Origin: Thalassococcus halodurans
GTDB taxonomy: Bacteria; Pseudomonadota; Alphaproteobacteria; Rhodobacterales; Rhodobacteraceae
DNA length: 64,000 nt
Direction: 5' to 3'
Assembly: GCF_900108225.1 (NCBI RefSeq)
Contig: NZ_FNUZ01000004.1
Coordinates: 310,001 to 374,000 of the forward strand
Within the stretch, counting starts at the first letter, position 1. The number at the start of each line of letters is the position of its first letter. A program made the translations under genes and the position numbers. Of this stretch, positions 8,365 to 15,849 are shown piece by piece. The notes under the pieces were generated by a model. That model searched no databases. It worked only from the letters and a program-made list of their open reading frames with translations, and was not told where the DNA came from.

Positions 8365-9261
8365 ATGGATATCACCGACGAACTCAAGGCATTCGTGGCA
8401 ACCGCCCAGACGGGGTCGTTCACGGCCGCAGCGGATCAACTGGGTGTCTCGAACCGGCTGACATCGAAATACGTGGCTGAACTAGAGGCACGGTTAGGTG
8501 TGCGCCTGCTTCAGCGCACCACGCGCCGTGTGGGGCTGACACCTGCGGGCGAAGACCTTCTGGCGCGCGCACCTGCCATTCTGGATGATCTGGATGACCT
8601 GTTGGCCGAAGTGGCCGAAGGGTCGCGCGGTTTCACGGGCGTGATCCGCGTGTCTGCTCCGGTGACTTTCGGTGAATCCTATGTCGTAGGGATGTTGGCG
8701 CGGTTCGCAACGGCGAACCCCGGCGTCAGTTTCGATCTGCGCCTGAGCGACAGCTATGTTGATCTGGCCCGCGATGGCATTGATCTGGCCTTTCGCATCG
8801 GACGGTCCGAGATGCTGTCACTGAAATCGCGCAAGTTAGGCGAGCTGAGTTCAATCACCGTCGTAAGCCCTGATTTTTTGGCTGAGAACGGCCCCATCAA
8901 TCATCCCGATCAACTTGAAACCCTGCCGTGCATCGTGGACACAAACCGCAAGGTGCCGCGCCGCTGGGTGTATCGCGGACAAGGGCAGGATCATACCGTC
9001 ACCGTTCAGGGGCGGTTTCATGTCAATTCTGCCCGTGCGGCGGCCGAACTGGCGTCAAAGGGCTTGGGCGTCGCCCATTTGCCCAGATTTGCGCTGGGCG
9101 AATTAGAGCGGGACGGATCGGTCCAATGCGTTCTGGACGACTTTCAGGGCGAAACGATCCCGCTAAGCGCGGTCTATCTGGAGGGGCGGACCTTGCCCCG
9201 CAAAATCCGCGCGTTGATTGATTTCGCATTGGAAGACATCCGCAAGTCAGACGTGATCTGA
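8365..9261 (+). CDS. LysR family transcriptional regulator, divergent from doxX-ygiD-yqjG
   Basis: The protein has 298 residues from the ATG at 8365 (MDITDELKAF). The upstream in-frame start at 8296 would place the coding region over the inverted-repeat operator and gives a non-family N-terminus. The winged helix (about 1-60) carries GSFTAAADQLGVSNRLTSKYVAELE. A periplasmic-binding-protein-like effector domain follows, with a GVAHLPRF motif near 235. It is transcribed away from the doxX operon with 144 bp between starts. This layout usually means the regulator controls its neighbour, possibly in response to a quinone or aromatic compound. Escherichia coli YhaJ, which acts on yqjF, is a functional precedent. 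Confidence 0.9.
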   Translation: MDITDELKAFVATAQTGSFTAAADQLGVSNRLTSKYVAELEARLGVRLLQRTTRRVGLTPAGEDLLARAPAILDDLDDLLAEVAEGSRGFTGVIRVSAPVTFGESYVVGMLARFATANPGVSFDLRLSDSYVDLARDGIDLAFRIGRSEMLSLKSRKLGELSSITVVSPDFLAENGPINHPDQLETLPCIVDTNRKVPRRWVYRGQGQDHTVTVQGRFHVNSARAAAELASKGLGVAHLPRFALGELERDGSVQCVLDDFQGETIPLSAVYLEGRTLPRKIRALIDFALEDIRKSDVI

Positions 9262-9277
9262 CAGACGGATGACCGGC

Positions 9278-9685
9278 TTAGGATGCGGATTTCTTGCCCT
9301 GTTCCTTCAACGAACGGCCCTTTTCTGCCATCGCCATCACGCGTTCGGCTAATGTGACCGGATCAAAGGGTTTGGCAATCACGTCCATTGCCCCTTGTTC
9401 CAGAAACGCCTGAATTTCATTGCGCTGAACACGGGCGGTCATGAACACGGCAGGCACCTGCCGCAGATGGGGGCGGCTGCGAAGTTCGGCCAACAACTCG
9501 GGCCCGCTCATGCCCGGCATCATGACGTCCAGCAGAAACAGATCGGGCACAAGGTTCGCTGTGGCCTCAAGCGCCTCTTCGCTTGTGACGCATTGGATCA
9601 GCTCGATATCCGGGCTCAGTGCCAGAGAAAGCTGGGTAATCTCGCGAATGTCCTGATCGTCTTCAACATGCAGAATCTTGATCAT
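9278..9685 (-). CDS. Single-domain response regulator (CheY-like)
   Basis: The 135-residue protein is one receiver domain with no output domain. The acidic pair D9-D10, phosphoacceptor D53 (LLDVMMPG), T83 and K105 (IAKPF) are all present, so it should be phosphorylatable. Its start overlaps the stop of the preceding histidine kinase gene by 4 nt (ATGA), which indicates translational coupling and a cognate pair. A free receiver of this kind can act as a shuttle to the Hpt protein encoded upstream in the same block, or act by protein-protein contact. Confidence 0.92.
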   Translation of the reverse strand: MIKILHVEDDQDIREITQLSLALSPDIELIQCVTSEEALEATANLVPDLFLLDVMMPGMSGPELLAELRSRPHLRQVPAVFMTARVQRNEIQAFLEQGAMDVIAKPFDPVTLAERVMAMAEKGRSLKEQGKKSAS

Positions 9686-11334
9686 GAGGCTTGCTCCAAA
9701 TCATTTTGGTCTGGCGTAATGTTCGAGGCCTGCAGCTTGGGGAAGCTGACGGTAAAGGTTGATCCCTGCCCAAGTTCACTGGTGACGGACACAGTGCCAC
9801 CCTGTTCTTCGGCAATGGCTTTGACAATCGCGAGGCCAAGACCGGTGCTTCGGACGGGCCCGTCCTTGTGGCGTTCAACCTGTGCGAATTTATCGAAAAT
9901 CTTACCGATCATATCGGCGGGAATACCGGGGCCACTGTCGGCAACGGTGATCTCAAAGGCCTGCGCGGTTTCGCGGCCGCCCACTTTTACAGCCCCACCC
10001 GGAGGCGAGAATTTGGACGCGTTCGACAGCAGGTTGTTCATGACCTGAAGACTGCGATCAAAATCGATGAACACCATGCCTTTCAGATTTTCATCCCTTT
10101 CGATGGACACATCAAACCGTTTCGAGAAGTTCTCGTTCGCCAGTACAGCTTCGTCCAGCAGGGCGGAAATTTCATAGGCACCGCAATCGAAGGACATTTT
10201 CCCAGCCGCGATCTTTTCGATGTCCAGTAGGTCGTTGATAATGTTGATCAATCGGTCCGAGTTTCGGTGGGCGATTTCAAGGATATCACGCACCTTGCTA
10301 TCCAGCGGACCGGCAGATCCCGCTAGCAAAAGGCCCATTGCTCCTTTGACCGATGTCATGGGCGACCGCAGTTCATGGCTAACGATCGAGATAAACTCGC
10401 CCCGTTGCTTTTCGGCTTCGACCCGTTCGGAAACATCATGGAAGCTGGCCAGAACATCGTTCGAACCACTCTCAGATTCCAGAAGTTGCAGTCGCGCGGC
10501 GTAGTGCCTGCCGTTCTTTTCAACTTCGCAATTCACCACGTTGTTTTTGGCGCTTCGCAGGGTGTCCAAGGCGTGCTCAAAACATTCGGTCGCGTAGATG
10601 GGGTGCACATCGCGCATGGAGGTGTCGGGATCAGCAGTATGTTCCAATCCGTGTGCGGCCTCGGCTGCGCTGTTTGCGTACTTCAGGCGAAGTGTATCCA
10701 GTTCAAAGATAAACACTTCGTCCACAAGGTAGTTCAGCGTTTTGAAAACTTCTTGAGTGACGCGCATGTTTTTGATTTCGGTAATGTCCGTCCGTACCGA
10801 GATCGCGCCGCATTGTTTGCCGAAACGATCATAGCCGGGCAGGATGGTCAGACTGGTCCAGAGCGTGCTGCCGTCTTTTTTGCGGATACGGGTTTCACCC
10901 TGCCAGCAGCCGCCAGCATCAACGGTTGCCTTCAACTCCATCCGCTGTTGGATATCTTGCACGTAATACAACATATCCACGTGCTGCTGGATGATGTCGT
11001 CGTAGTCGTATCCTGTTGTTTTCAGGAAGTTTTCATTAGCGTGGGTAATGATGCCGTTGCTGTCGGTCACGAGAACAAGGCCGTGGGTGTTCAGCGCCAA
11101 GGACTCTTGGCTGAGTTGCAGGCTTTTGGCGCGGATTTTCTTTTCGGAGCGGGCGAATTTGCGGTAGCCGATCCAAAGCGCGATCAGGCCGATGGCGGAT
11201 ACCAGCGGCAGATAGACGGCAATGCCATCATAGCTAATCAGTTGATGCTGCACGTCGAACAGCGCAACCAATTGCATGGCCGCAATGCCGAACACCGCAG
11301 TGTTGATGAAATTTCTGACACTCAACAACTTCAT
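9682..11334 (-). CDS. PAS-domain sensor histidine kinase
   Basis: The protein has 550 residues from the ATG at 11334; the frame extends upstream, but this start has AAAGGG before it and yields a sensible membrane N-terminus. Hydrophobic segments near residues 8-25 and 36-55 suggest two membrane helices with almost no periplasmic loop. A PAS domain (about 75-185) contains LVTDSNGIITHANENF, and a second PAS-like region follows (about 190-300). The dimerisation box SHELRSP has H320, and the ATP-binding domain has NLLSNASKF, DSGPGIP and GLGLAI. It is followed by the overlapping receiver gene. The dimerisation box closely resembles that of the CHASE kinase upstream, so the two kinases are probably related. 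The signal is probably cytoplasmic or in the membrane. Confidence 0.92.
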   Translation of the reverse strand: MKLLSVRNFINTAVFGIAAMQLVALFDVQHQLISYDGIAVYLPLVSAIGLIALWIGYRKFARSEKKIRAKSLQLSQESLALNTHGLVLVTDSNGIITHANENFLKTTGYDYDDIIQQHVDMLYYVQDIQQRMELKATVDAGGCWQGETRIRKKDGSTLWTSLTILPGYDRFGKQCGAISVRTDITEIKNMRVTQEVFKTLNYLVDEVFIFELDTLRLKYANSAAEAAHGLEHTADPDTSMRDVHPIYATECFEHALDTLRSAKNNVVNCEVEKNGRHYAARLQLLESESGSNDVLASFHDVSERVEAEKQRGEFISIVSHELRSPMTSVKGAMGLLLAGSAGPLDSKVRDILEIAHRNSDRLINIINDLLDIEKIAAGKMSFDCGAYEISALLDEAVLANENFSKRFDVSIERDENLKGMVFIDFDRSLQVMNNLLSNASKFSPPGGAVKVGGRETAQAFEITVADSGPGIPADMIGKIFDKFAQVERHKDGPVRSTGLGLAIVKAIAEEQGGTVSVTSELGQGSTFTVSFPKLQASNITPDQNDLEQAS

Positions 11335-11457
11335 TACGATTACCCTTTCCGATCCGCTGGAAACCAGCATCGGACCTTGGGTTGACCGTACGGATCGTGG
11401 TAGTCGAATTGATGACAACAATAGGGCCATCCTGCGTCTTTGTGTGCTCAGTTTGCC

Positions 11458-13938
11458 TTACTGAACAAGACGAAGCGCCTGTTTTTCCGAAGAAAATGAC
11501 TCTGGCATCGTCAAGCTGACCCAGAATTCGGTCATATTGTCGTCGGTTTTGCGATAGCCAATCTGACCGCTCATGCGTTCGATGATTTCCCGGGCGATAC
11601 ACAGGCCTAGCCCTGTGCCGCTTTTTTCGCGTGTGTCGGAATTGTCCGCCTGCGAGAAGGGCTTGAACAGCGATGGTACAAAGCTTTTGGGAACACCCGG
11701 GCCTGCATCGCGCACGTAGATGCGCACTTGCGACCCAACAGTTTCCGCACCGACCTGAATGGTTGTTCCTGCGGGGGCGAACTTACAGGCGTTCGACAGA
11801 AGGTTCGCCATGATTTGCAGCATACGGCTGCGGTCCATCGGCAATACCGGATCGTTGTCGGCTGGCTGAATGTCCACGTCGATGTTTGCGGTCTTGGCGA
11901 TGGGCAGAATTTGTTCGCGGGCATCGCGCAACAGCGTATTCACGGCGATGTCTTTGTATTCAAGTCGCATATGCCCGGCTTGAACCCGTTCAAGATCGAG
12001 GATGTCGTTCACCAGTTCCGTCAGGCGATCCACGTTGGTTTGCGCAATGTCCAGAAGACGGGCAGAGGGCGCGGGTAGCGACAAATCCGGCGATGCCTTA
12101 AGCAAACCAATCGCGCCTTTCACCGCGGTGATTGGTGTGCGGAGTTCGTGGCTGACTGTGGCAATGAATTCGTTTTTTACACGGTCCATTTCACGTGACG
12201 CGGTGATGTCGATTTGCGTTCCGACCAATTTCAAGGCCCTGCCATTTGCGTCGCGGCTGGACACAAATGCATCCGACCGCATCCAGCGTGTGCCGTTGTC
12301 CAGATGGACGCGGAATTCGGTGGTGGTCCGCTCTTCCTTGCCTTGGATACAAGCAGAGTCATTGGCCTGAAGCATGCGGTAATCATCGGGATCTACACAT
12401 GCTTCGAAGTATGCTTGGGCATCAAAGTCTTTCGTGCAGTCAGGGACATTCATGATGTGCATCCACATGTCCGAAACGATCGATTCCCCTGTTGCCAGAT
12501 CGATTTCGAAGACCCCGATTTCAGAGGCTTGCAGCGCGAGATCCAAACGCTTTTCTGCGTTGATCGCGGCAGCCGAAGTTGCCTCGGCAATTGTGATGTC
12601 GCGCAAAAAGTAGGTGGACCGTTTTTCGCCATGGGGCGTGGTCCAGTCGTTCTTTTTCACAGAAAGGATTTTGACGCTGTCTTTGCCTTGGAACTCCAAG
12701 CGCGTCCGTGTACCGCCCTCCATTCCGGTCAGTTCAGGCACGACTGTCAGCAGGTTGGGCACATAATCGTGGCCGATTTCGAGGATCTGGTTCGACGCAT
12801 CGTTCCGACGCAGGATTTTGCCATGCGCGTCGGTGATCATGATTGCCAGAAGAGGGTTGTTCAGAATGGATTCATTTTGGATCTTCTGCGCTTCCAGATC
12901 GAGCGTCTTGCGGCGGACAATCTGTTCAACGGTTTTCTGTCGTTGGGACAGGTTCTGAAGCAACGCATATAGCAGACCGGTCAGCAACAGGCCGAACACC
13001 ATTACGAAAATGTAGCCGTTGCTGCGTTTGGCGGCTTCGAATTCAGGCAGGCTTTCCCATTTGATCGTCCACGTGCGTCCGTAAATCTCTAGCTGGGACT
13101 GCGTTGTGAAAAACGACGTGTGCGCCGTCTGTTCGCCTGCCGAACTGTCAAAAATCAGCATATCAGGCTCGGTCGCCTCGCCGTCATAAACGGAAAAGCT
13201 GTAGGCTTGGTTCTGCGATGGCGTCAGGTTTTCCAGCGTGCGGGCGCCGATAAAGGGTGCATAGACCCAGCCTTTGAACGCCGCGCGGCGTTGTTCTACC
13301 GTTTCGATTTCGGCATCGGGCGCATAGTACGGACGAAGCAGCAAGAAGCCGGGTGTTTTGCTGTCATCCTGAACCAGCAAGATGCGGGGCGTCAGGTGGG
13401 GTAGGCCGGTGTCGCGTGCGGCCAAAGCCGCAGTTCGGCGGCCTTCTTCGAACGAAATGTCCAGACCCAGCGCCTCTTCATTGCCGACATATGGTTCGAT
13501 GTATTTGATGACAAAGCGGACATCGCGATCAGATGGGGGGTACACCCTGATGTCTTCGATGCCCAATTGGGCGGACTCATCAAGAAAGCGGTCAAGCTGA
13601 TCGGCAGGGACGTATTCGATAAACCCGATGCCGTTGATGCCAGGAAGCAGTTCATCCAGCTGAAGCGAGGCCACGTAGGTTTCAACCGTTTTACGATCCG
13701 GTGTGCCTGTGACGTCAAACAACCCGCCCAGACCTTCCAACCCGACCATGTACTGGTGCAATCTGGCATCCAAAGCGTCGGTGCCTTCGGTTGCCAGAAC
13801 TTCGAAATCTTTCAGCGCGTTTTCGTTTTCGATGTCACGAAAGTACAGCGACACAACAGCCGTCGTCAGCAACGCCAACAACACGGCCAGAGTCTGTAGT
13901 TTTCCACCTGCGAACTGCCCCAACGTTTCGCCCCTCAT
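11458..13938 (-). CDS. CHASE-domain sensor histidine kinase
   Basis: This 826-residue kinase begins with a membrane helix (about 15-32). A periplasmic CHASE-type domain follows (about 65-280, with GINGIGFIEYVP and the IKYIEP...LGLD region), and then a second helix (about 308-328). Next come two PAS-like regions (about 350-450 and 465-575). The kinase core has SHELRTP with H597, NLLSNACKF, DAGPGVP and GTGLGLCIA. CHASE domains bind small extracellular ligands, for example cytokinin-like or peptide signals; the ligand here is unknown. There is no C-terminal receiver, so it must act through separate proteins. It is the third gene of a same-strand signalling block, 140 bp downstream of the Hpt gene. 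Confidence 0.92.
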   Translation of the reverse strand: MRGETLGQFAGGKLQTLAVLLALLTTAVVSLYFRDIENENALKDFEVLATEGTDALDARLHQYMVGLEGLGGLFDVTGTPDRKTVETYVASLQLDELLPGINGIGFIEYVPADQLDRFLDESAQLGIEDIRVYPPSDRDVRFVIKYIEPYVGNEEALGLDISFEEGRRTAALAARDTGLPHLTPRILLVQDDSKTPGFLLLRPYYAPDAEIETVEQRRAAFKGWVYAPFIGARTLENLTPSQNQAYSFSVYDGEATEPDMLIFDSSAGEQTAHTSFFTTQSQLEIYGRTWTIKWESLPEFEAAKRSNGYIFVMVFGLLLTGLLYALLQNLSQRQKTVEQIVRRKTLDLEAQKIQNESILNNPLLAIMITDAHGKILRRNDASNQILEIGHDYVPNLLTVVPELTGMEGGTRTRLEFQGKDSVKILSVKKNDWTTPHGEKRSTYFLRDITIAEATSAAAINAEKRLDLALQASEIGVFEIDLATGESIVSDMWMHIMNVPDCTKDFDAQAYFEACVDPDDYRMLQANDSACIQGKEERTTTEFRVHLDNGTRWMRSDAFVSSRDANGRALKLVGTQIDITASREMDRVKNEFIATVSHELRTPITAVKGAIGLLKASPDLSLPAPSARLLDIAQTNVDRLTELVNDILDLERVQAGHMRLEYKDIAVNTLLRDAREQILPIAKTANIDVDIQPADNDPVLPMDRSRMLQIMANLLSNACKFAPAGTTIQVGAETVGSQVRIYVRDAGPGVPKSFVPSLFKPFSQADNSDTREKSGTGLGLCIAREIIERMSGQIGYRKTDDNMTEFWVSLTMPESFSSEKQALRLVQ

Positions 13939-14015
13939 TCTTGAGTTTTTATTCTTTGGAAAACGTCTTCTTACTCGTTCCTAGATGACACAACCCGAAA
14001 TCATCTGATTTTCAC

Positions 14016-14042
14016 TATGTGACACAAATAAGTGGTCACGTA
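14016..14042. promoter_or_regulatory. Inverted repeat upstream of the CHASE kinase gene
   Basis: TATGTGAC (14016-14023) and GTCACGTA (14035-14042) form an imperfect inverted repeat (7 of 8) in the 140-bp gap between the Hpt and CHASE kinase genes. It may mark an internal promoter or operator. The support is symmetry alone. Confidence 0.3.
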
Positions 14043-14078
14043 TCAAATTTATACGCGCTTTGGTTGTCTGTCGATTTC

Positions 14079-14408
14079 TTACGCAGAGGCATCCAAAATT
14101 TCTTGGGAGGTGAGATAAACAACACGCACTGCATCAACCGAAATGTCCGAAGGGTAGGCGTACTTCGTCAAATCTTCACGCAAAATCTCTTCTGCTTGCT
14201 TGGACTGCATGCCCAATTCCGAAAAGCCGAGAGTTGCGGCTGATCCGGATATTTTGTGTAGCGCGAACAACGCGCTATCGACGGTTTCGATGCTGGATGG
14301 CGCCGCCAGAAACGCCAACAGATCAACCGAATAGCCCGACAGTCTGGTTACAAAGCTTTGCCTGATGCGCGACAGCCCTTCTTCCAGTGTGCTTTGCCCT
14401 GACATCAT
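14079..14408 (-). CDS. Hpt-domain phosphotransfer protein
   Basis: The protein has about 108-109 residues and is a single histidine phosphotransfer domain. The motif ALHKISGSAATLGF contains the phosphoacceptor histidine, 50 residues from the second of two adjacent ATG codons (14408 and 14405). The preceding gene stops inside this ATGATGA, so translation is coupled. Hpt proteins pass phosphate between receivers. With two receivers and two kinases without Hpt domains in the same block, this gene is the natural relay hub. Confidence 0.9.
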   Translation of the reverse strand: MMSGQSTLEEGLSRIRQSFVTRLSGYSVDLLAFLAAPSSIETVDSALFALHKISGSAATLGFSELGMQSKQAEEILREDLTKYAYPSDISVDAVRVVYLTSQEILDASA

Positions 14409-15367
14409 GCTGTCCGTCCATAAAACCACATGTTGTCAAAGTCGCGGTCCATGTCTGCTGCGGTTTGTTCGGCCTGTGTGCGTGCCACAACCAGTGCATT
14501 TTCGATCAGATCGCGACGATACCCAAGCAACCGCACCATATCACCACAACACACCCGCACAGGCAGGCCACGCGGGGTCGGAACCTGCATTTCGAGGCGG
14601 TTGATTGCGATGTTGATGTTGTCGGTCAACGACTTGCGGTTCGGAATTTTGTTTTCTTCCAGAACGCAAAGAAAGGTGCCGTTTCCCGCGTAGGACATCA
14701 GATACTGATAGGGCCGCAAATGATCGGAAATGGTTTCTGCCACATCGGCAATCAGACCGCGGAACTGAAGGCTGGTCGCAAGTTCGTGGATTTTCTCGAT
14801 GTGACGGATTTGAAACCCGAACACGACAGACCCGAACAGGGACCGGCGCGACAAAAGCGGTACGTAGTTTTCCAGCGCGAAGTAATCGATCACGTTGTCG
14901 ACGTCGTAGATGTGGATCTGCTCAAGAAGCCCGGGCTTGCGCGCCATGTCTTCTTCGGACGTGATATCCTCAATCTGGGCTTCAAGCGCCGCTGCACGCT
15001 TTTCTGCCTGACGGATGCGGGTCTGTAGTTCGAACACTTCGAACGGCTTGACCACATAGTCATTCGCGCCCGCGGCAAAGGCTGCATCAATGTGGCCCTT
15101 GTCCGACATGGCGGTCAGCATAACGATTGGAGTTCGTGGAAAGGCACCACTTGTGCGCAAGGCATTGCACAGGGTGATACCATCCATGCCCGGCATCTGG
15201 ATGTCCAACAGGAAACAGTCAACTTTGACGTCCGGGTTCTCGGCAAGAAATTCAATTGCTTCAGCGCCGCTACCAACGCCTTTAATCGTGTGATCACCCA
15301 TCGCGCGAACAACTTCGACAACAAGCTCTAAAATGATGGGATCATCGTCTACTGCTAAAATATACAC
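14405..15367 (-). CDS. Response regulator with receiver and degenerate GGDEF-like domain
   Basis: The protein has 320 residues. The receiver domain (1-120) has D7-D9, phosphoacceptor D55 (LLDIQMPG), T85 and K107. A charged helical linker follows, and then a domain of about 165 residues whose order of elements resembles a GGDEF diguanylate cyclase. The GGDEF position reads SYAGNGTFLCVL, where an active enzyme would have RYGGDEF. The catalytic acids are therefore missing and c-di-GMP synthesis is not expected; it may bind a partner or a nucleotide instead. It is the first gene of the five-gene signalling block. The GGDEF assignment is by pattern only, so the C-terminal domain could be a separate family. 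Confidence 0.85.
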   Translation of the reverse strand: MYILAVDDDPIILELVVEVVRAMGDHTIKGVGSGAEAIEFLAENPDVKVDCFLLDIQMPGMDGITLCNALRTSGAFPRTPIVMLTAMSDKGHIDAAFAAGANDYVVKPFEVFELQTRIRQAEKRAAALEAQIEDITSEEDMARKPGLLEQIHIYDVDNVIDYFALENYVPLLSRRSLFGSVVFGFQIRHIEKIHELATSLQFRGLIADVAETISDHLRPYQYLMSYAGNGTFLCVLEENKIPNRKSLTDNINIAINRLEMQVPTPRGLPVRVCCGDMVRLLGYRRDLIENALVVARTQAEQTAADMDRDFDNMWFYGRTA

Positions 15368-15623
15368 TTCAATGCCCCTTATGGTTTTTCTTACAGGTTA
15401 CACCAAAAAGTAGAAATGAGGCGCAAAAATGAAATCAAAACGGAAAATGTGCCGAATTTCGATTGGTGACGATTTTACAACAGTTAAAAATTAGGCGGCT
15501 GATTGTTCACGAAGCGCGCCTTGGCGGCATTCGCGCGACGAAGACGATCAAAGTGCGCGCAGCCAAATGCGATGCGGTTCTACCCCGAGTCCGTTCGTTT
15601 AAGCAGTCTTCGATTTAAGGAAG
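15368..15623. other. Intergenic stretch with no recognised feature
   Basis: This gap upstream of the signalling block should hold its promoter. I see no convincing promoter pair, hairpin or small gene in it. Confidence 0.4.
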
Positions 15624-15699
15624 TGGTGCCCCCACACGGACTCGAACCGCGGACCTACTGATTACAAATCAGTTGCTCTACCAGCTGAGCTATAGGGGC
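15624..15699 (-). tRNA. tRNA-Thr (anticodon TGT), CCA encoded
   Basis: Read on the minus strand, a 7-bp acceptor stem begins GCCCCTA. The D-arm has AGCTCAGCTGGTAGAGC, the anticodon arm is CTGAT-TTGTAAT-CAG with anticodon TGT, and the T-arm contains GGTTCGAGTCC. The discriminator A is followed by genomic CCA (15626-15624). All invariant positions are as expected. It lies 150 bp downstream of valS on the same strand, behind the valS terminator. Confidence 0.95.
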
Positions 15700-15800
15700 A
15701 CTGGAGGCTCTATTAGATAAAAGTTTTGGCAGGCTCAAGACCCTTTGAACAAAGAAAATGCAAGTTTTTACATTTTTTTTAATCAGCGGTCCTGACAAAG

Positions 15801-15833
15801 AAAAAAGCCGCAGCGATTTTTGCGCTGCGGCTT
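15801..15833 (-). terminator. Intrinsic terminator of valS
   Basis: AAGCCGCAGCG (15805-15815) pairs perfectly with CGCTGCGGCTT (15823-15833). On the minus strand it is followed by a run of T (15806 downward). It lies 17 bp past the valS stop codon. Confidence 0.85.
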
Positions 15834-15849
15834 GTTTTGTTCAACGAAA

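Noticed and set aside
15624-15699. Integration site of a mobile element in the tRNA-Thr gene
   Set aside because: The tRNA is intact with genomic CCA, and no duplicate of its 3' end, integrase or foreign gene cluster is nearby.
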